This document shows, one piece after another, positions 6,461 to 7,320 of a DNA stretch of 7,320 nt. The first letter of the stretch is position 1, and the number at the start of each line of letters is the position of its first letter. The DNA is from Elusimicrobiota bacterium. Lineage in GTDB: Bacteria > Elusimicrobiota > Elusimicrobia > O2-12-FULL-59-9. Location: the NCBI GenBank assembly GCA_016206405.1, contig JACQRQ010000038.1, positions 1-7,320 on the forward strand, given 5' to 3'. Under the pieces are notes generated by a model. The model was not told the origin of the DNA and made no database searches. It saw only the letters and a program-made list of their open reading frames with translations. The position numbers and the translations under genes were made by a program.

Positions 6461-6537
6461 TCACTCCGCTTTACCACTTTCTGCCCCCCCACTTTCTCCA
6501 TCACTTTACCACTCTATCACTCTACCACTATACCACT
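6461..6537. repeat. Right arm of element 2, inverted octamers
   Basis: Consecutive octamers in reverse-complement orientation lie at 6506-6513, 6514-6521, 6522-6529 and 6530-6537. They are preceded by a C7 run (6484-6490) and more degenerate units. The arm ends 23 bp before the Shine-Dalgarno sequence of the next gene. Confidence 0.8.
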
Positions 6538-6560
6538 CGCGTTAAGCCAGGATGTATCTT

Positions 6561-6566
6561 AGGAGG
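6561..6566 (+). promoter_or_regulatory. Ribosome binding site of the dihydropyrimidinase gene
   Basis: A perfect AGGAGG lies 8 nt before the ATG at 6575, just outside the right arm of repeat element 2. The gene therefore keeps strong independent translation initiation despite the repeat. Confidence 0.85.
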
Positions 6567-6574
6567 GAAAAACA

Positions 6575-7320
6575 ATGTCTTATGATTTAGTCATCAAAAA
6601 CGCCGTCGTTCACACCGCCGCCGACACCTTTACGTCCGACATCGCCGTCAAGGGGGAGAAAATCGCCGCGCTCGGGACCGATTTGAAAACAGACGGTGCC
6701 AAGGTTCTGGACGCCAAAGGCCTTGAGGTCGTTCCGGGCGGCATCGACGTCCACACGCACCTGGACATGCCCTTCGGCGGCACCACCACCGCCGACGACT
6801 TCGTCTCGGGCACGACCGCGGCGGCCTGCGGCGGAACCACCTCCATCATTGATTTCGCGATTCAGAAAAAGGGCGAGGAGCTGCGCGCGGGGCTCGAGAC
6901 CTGGCACAAAAAGGCGCAGTCGAAATCGGCGGTGGATTACGGCTTTCACATGATCGTCACCGACCTTCCCGAAAACAAGGTCAAAGAGATGGACAAGGTC
7001 GTGGACGAGGGCGTCGCGAGCTTCAAGCTGTTCATGGCCTATCCGGGCATTTTCATGTCCGACGACGCGACGATTTTTAGGGCGCTTATGAGAACCAAGG
7101 AAAACGGCGGCATGGTCTGCATGCACGCGGAAAACGGCGGCGTCATCGATGTCCTGATCCAGAAGGCTCTGGCGGAAGGCAAGACCGAGCCCAAGTATCA
7201 CGCCCTCACGCGCCCCATGACGGCGGAGGCGGAGGCCACCCACCGCGCCCTGGCTTTGGCGGAGATGGCCGGGGTTCCTATCTACATCGTGCATTTGAGC
7301 GCCGGCGACGCGATGGAGGA
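6575..7320 (+). CDS. Dihydropyrimidinase (D-hydantoinase family), 5' part, cut by the window end
   Basis: Amidohydrolase opening dihydrouracil/dihydrothymine to N-carbamoyl-beta-amino acids, the step between PreTA and the ureidopropionase. About 248 residues are visible of an expected 450-490; the frame is still open at the right edge. The N-terminal small beta domain (YDLVIKNAVV) leads to the metal motif GGIDVHTHLDMPF with H60 and H62. K151 in FKLFMAYPG is the expected carboxylated lysine bridging the two zinc ions, H184 (CMHAENG) and H240 (YIVHLS) are further ligands, and Y156 corresponds to the conserved substrate-positioning tyrosine. The last metal ligand (Asp) lies beyond the window. 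The family also includes hydantoinases and phenylhydantoinases; PreTA and ureidopropionase in the same operon favour true dihydropyrimidinase. It is the only gene here not tightly coupled to its upstream neighbour. Confidence 0.94.
   Translation, partial: MSYDLVIKNAVVHTAADTFTSDIAVKGEKIAALGTDLKTDGAKVLDAKGLEVVPGGIDVHTHLDMPFGGTTTADDFVSGTTAAACGGTTSIIDFAIQKKGEELRAGLETWHKKAQSKSAVDYGFHMIVTDLPENKVKEMDKVVDEGVASFKLFMAYPGIFMSDDATIFRALMRTKENGGMVCMHAENGGVIDVLIQKALAEGKTEPKYHALTRPMTAEAEATHRALALAEMAGVPIYIVHLSAGDAME

Larger units (their letters stand above)
6259..6537. repeat. Octamer-repeat element 2, between permease and dihydropyrimidinase genes
   Basis: This element explains the 253-bp gap before dihydropyrimidinase and reaches 63 bp back into the permease coding sequence. 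It has AGTGGTAN-type units with interspersed G-runs (6259-6404), a core (6405-6460, starting GTGAAAA and containing GCCCGG at 6433-6438), then inverted units (6461-6537). The architecture matches element 1. I see no gene, U-tract terminator or convincing promoter in it. Co-directional genes on both sides mean transcription must normally pass through it, or dihydropyrimidinase must have a promoter I cannot recognise. Confidence 0.85.

Noticed and set aside
6097..6464. Minus-strand open frames with Tyr/His/Thr/Leu/Pro low-complexity peptides through repeat element 2
   Set aside because: The 8-bp unit has no stop in reverse complement, so any frame stays open and gives a 24-nt periodic peptide. 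No Shine-Dalgarno sequence or homology is visible, and the frames run antisense into the permease gene.
6259..6537. Insertion sequence or MITE with terminal inverted repeats
   Set aside because: There is no transposase, no sharp terminal inverted repeat distinct from the octamers, and no target-site duplication that I can identify. A non-autonomous element remains possible but is not called.
6461..6537. Rho-independent terminator after the permease gene
   Set aside because: The inverted arms are long and AT/GC mixed, and no run of T follows; the next gene is co-directional and functionally linked.

Overview
The window carries most of a reductive pyrimidine (uracil/thymine) degradation operon from a GC-rich bacterium, a divergent Crp/Fnr-family regulator, and two copies of an unusual octamer-repeat element. 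Nothing in it (no rRNA or lineage-specific marker) fixes the phylum. The GC-rich codon use, strong AGGAGG-type ribosome binding sites and an FNR-like iron-sulfur regulator fit an anaerobic or facultative, probably environmental, bacterium. Any narrower placement would be a guess.

Layout from left to right. Positions 1-255 hold repeat element 1: AGTGGTAN octamers, a short unique core, then octamers in the opposite orientation. The element probably continues past the left edge. At 292-996, minus strand, is a Crp/Fnr regulator with an N-terminal CX2CX5C motif. The 94-bp gap 997-1090 is a divergent promoter region with candidate -10/-35 elements for both directions and a small inverted repeat. 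On the plus strand follow preT (1091-2560), preA (2520-3848), a nitrilase-fold beta-ureidopropionase (3860-4774), an NCS1 nucleobase/hydantoin permease (4771-6321), and the 5' part of dihydropyrimidinase (6575 to the window end). Repeat element 2 (6259-6537) fills the gap between the permease and dihydropyrimidinase genes and forms the last 20 codons of the permease.

How the genes fit together: the permease would import the base. PreT (FAD, NAD(P)H, Fe-S) would pass electrons to PreA (FMN, two 4Fe-4S), which reduces uracil or thymine to the 5,6-dihydro form. Dihydropyrimidinase opens the ring to N-carbamoyl-beta-alanine (or the methyl analogue), and the ureidopropionase releases the beta-amino acid, CO2 and ammonia. 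The first four genes are coupled by overlaps or an 11-nt gap, so they form one transcription unit. Dihydropyrimidinase is set apart by the repeat element. The regulator is a natural candidate for oxygen/redox control of this Fe-S dependent pathway, but that is inference from position and motif.

The least ordinary content is the octamer element. It has degenerate 8-bp units, inverted arms and a core sharing short words between copies, and it intrudes into a coding sequence. It resembles no standard IS, CRISPR, REP or terminator structure that I recognise.
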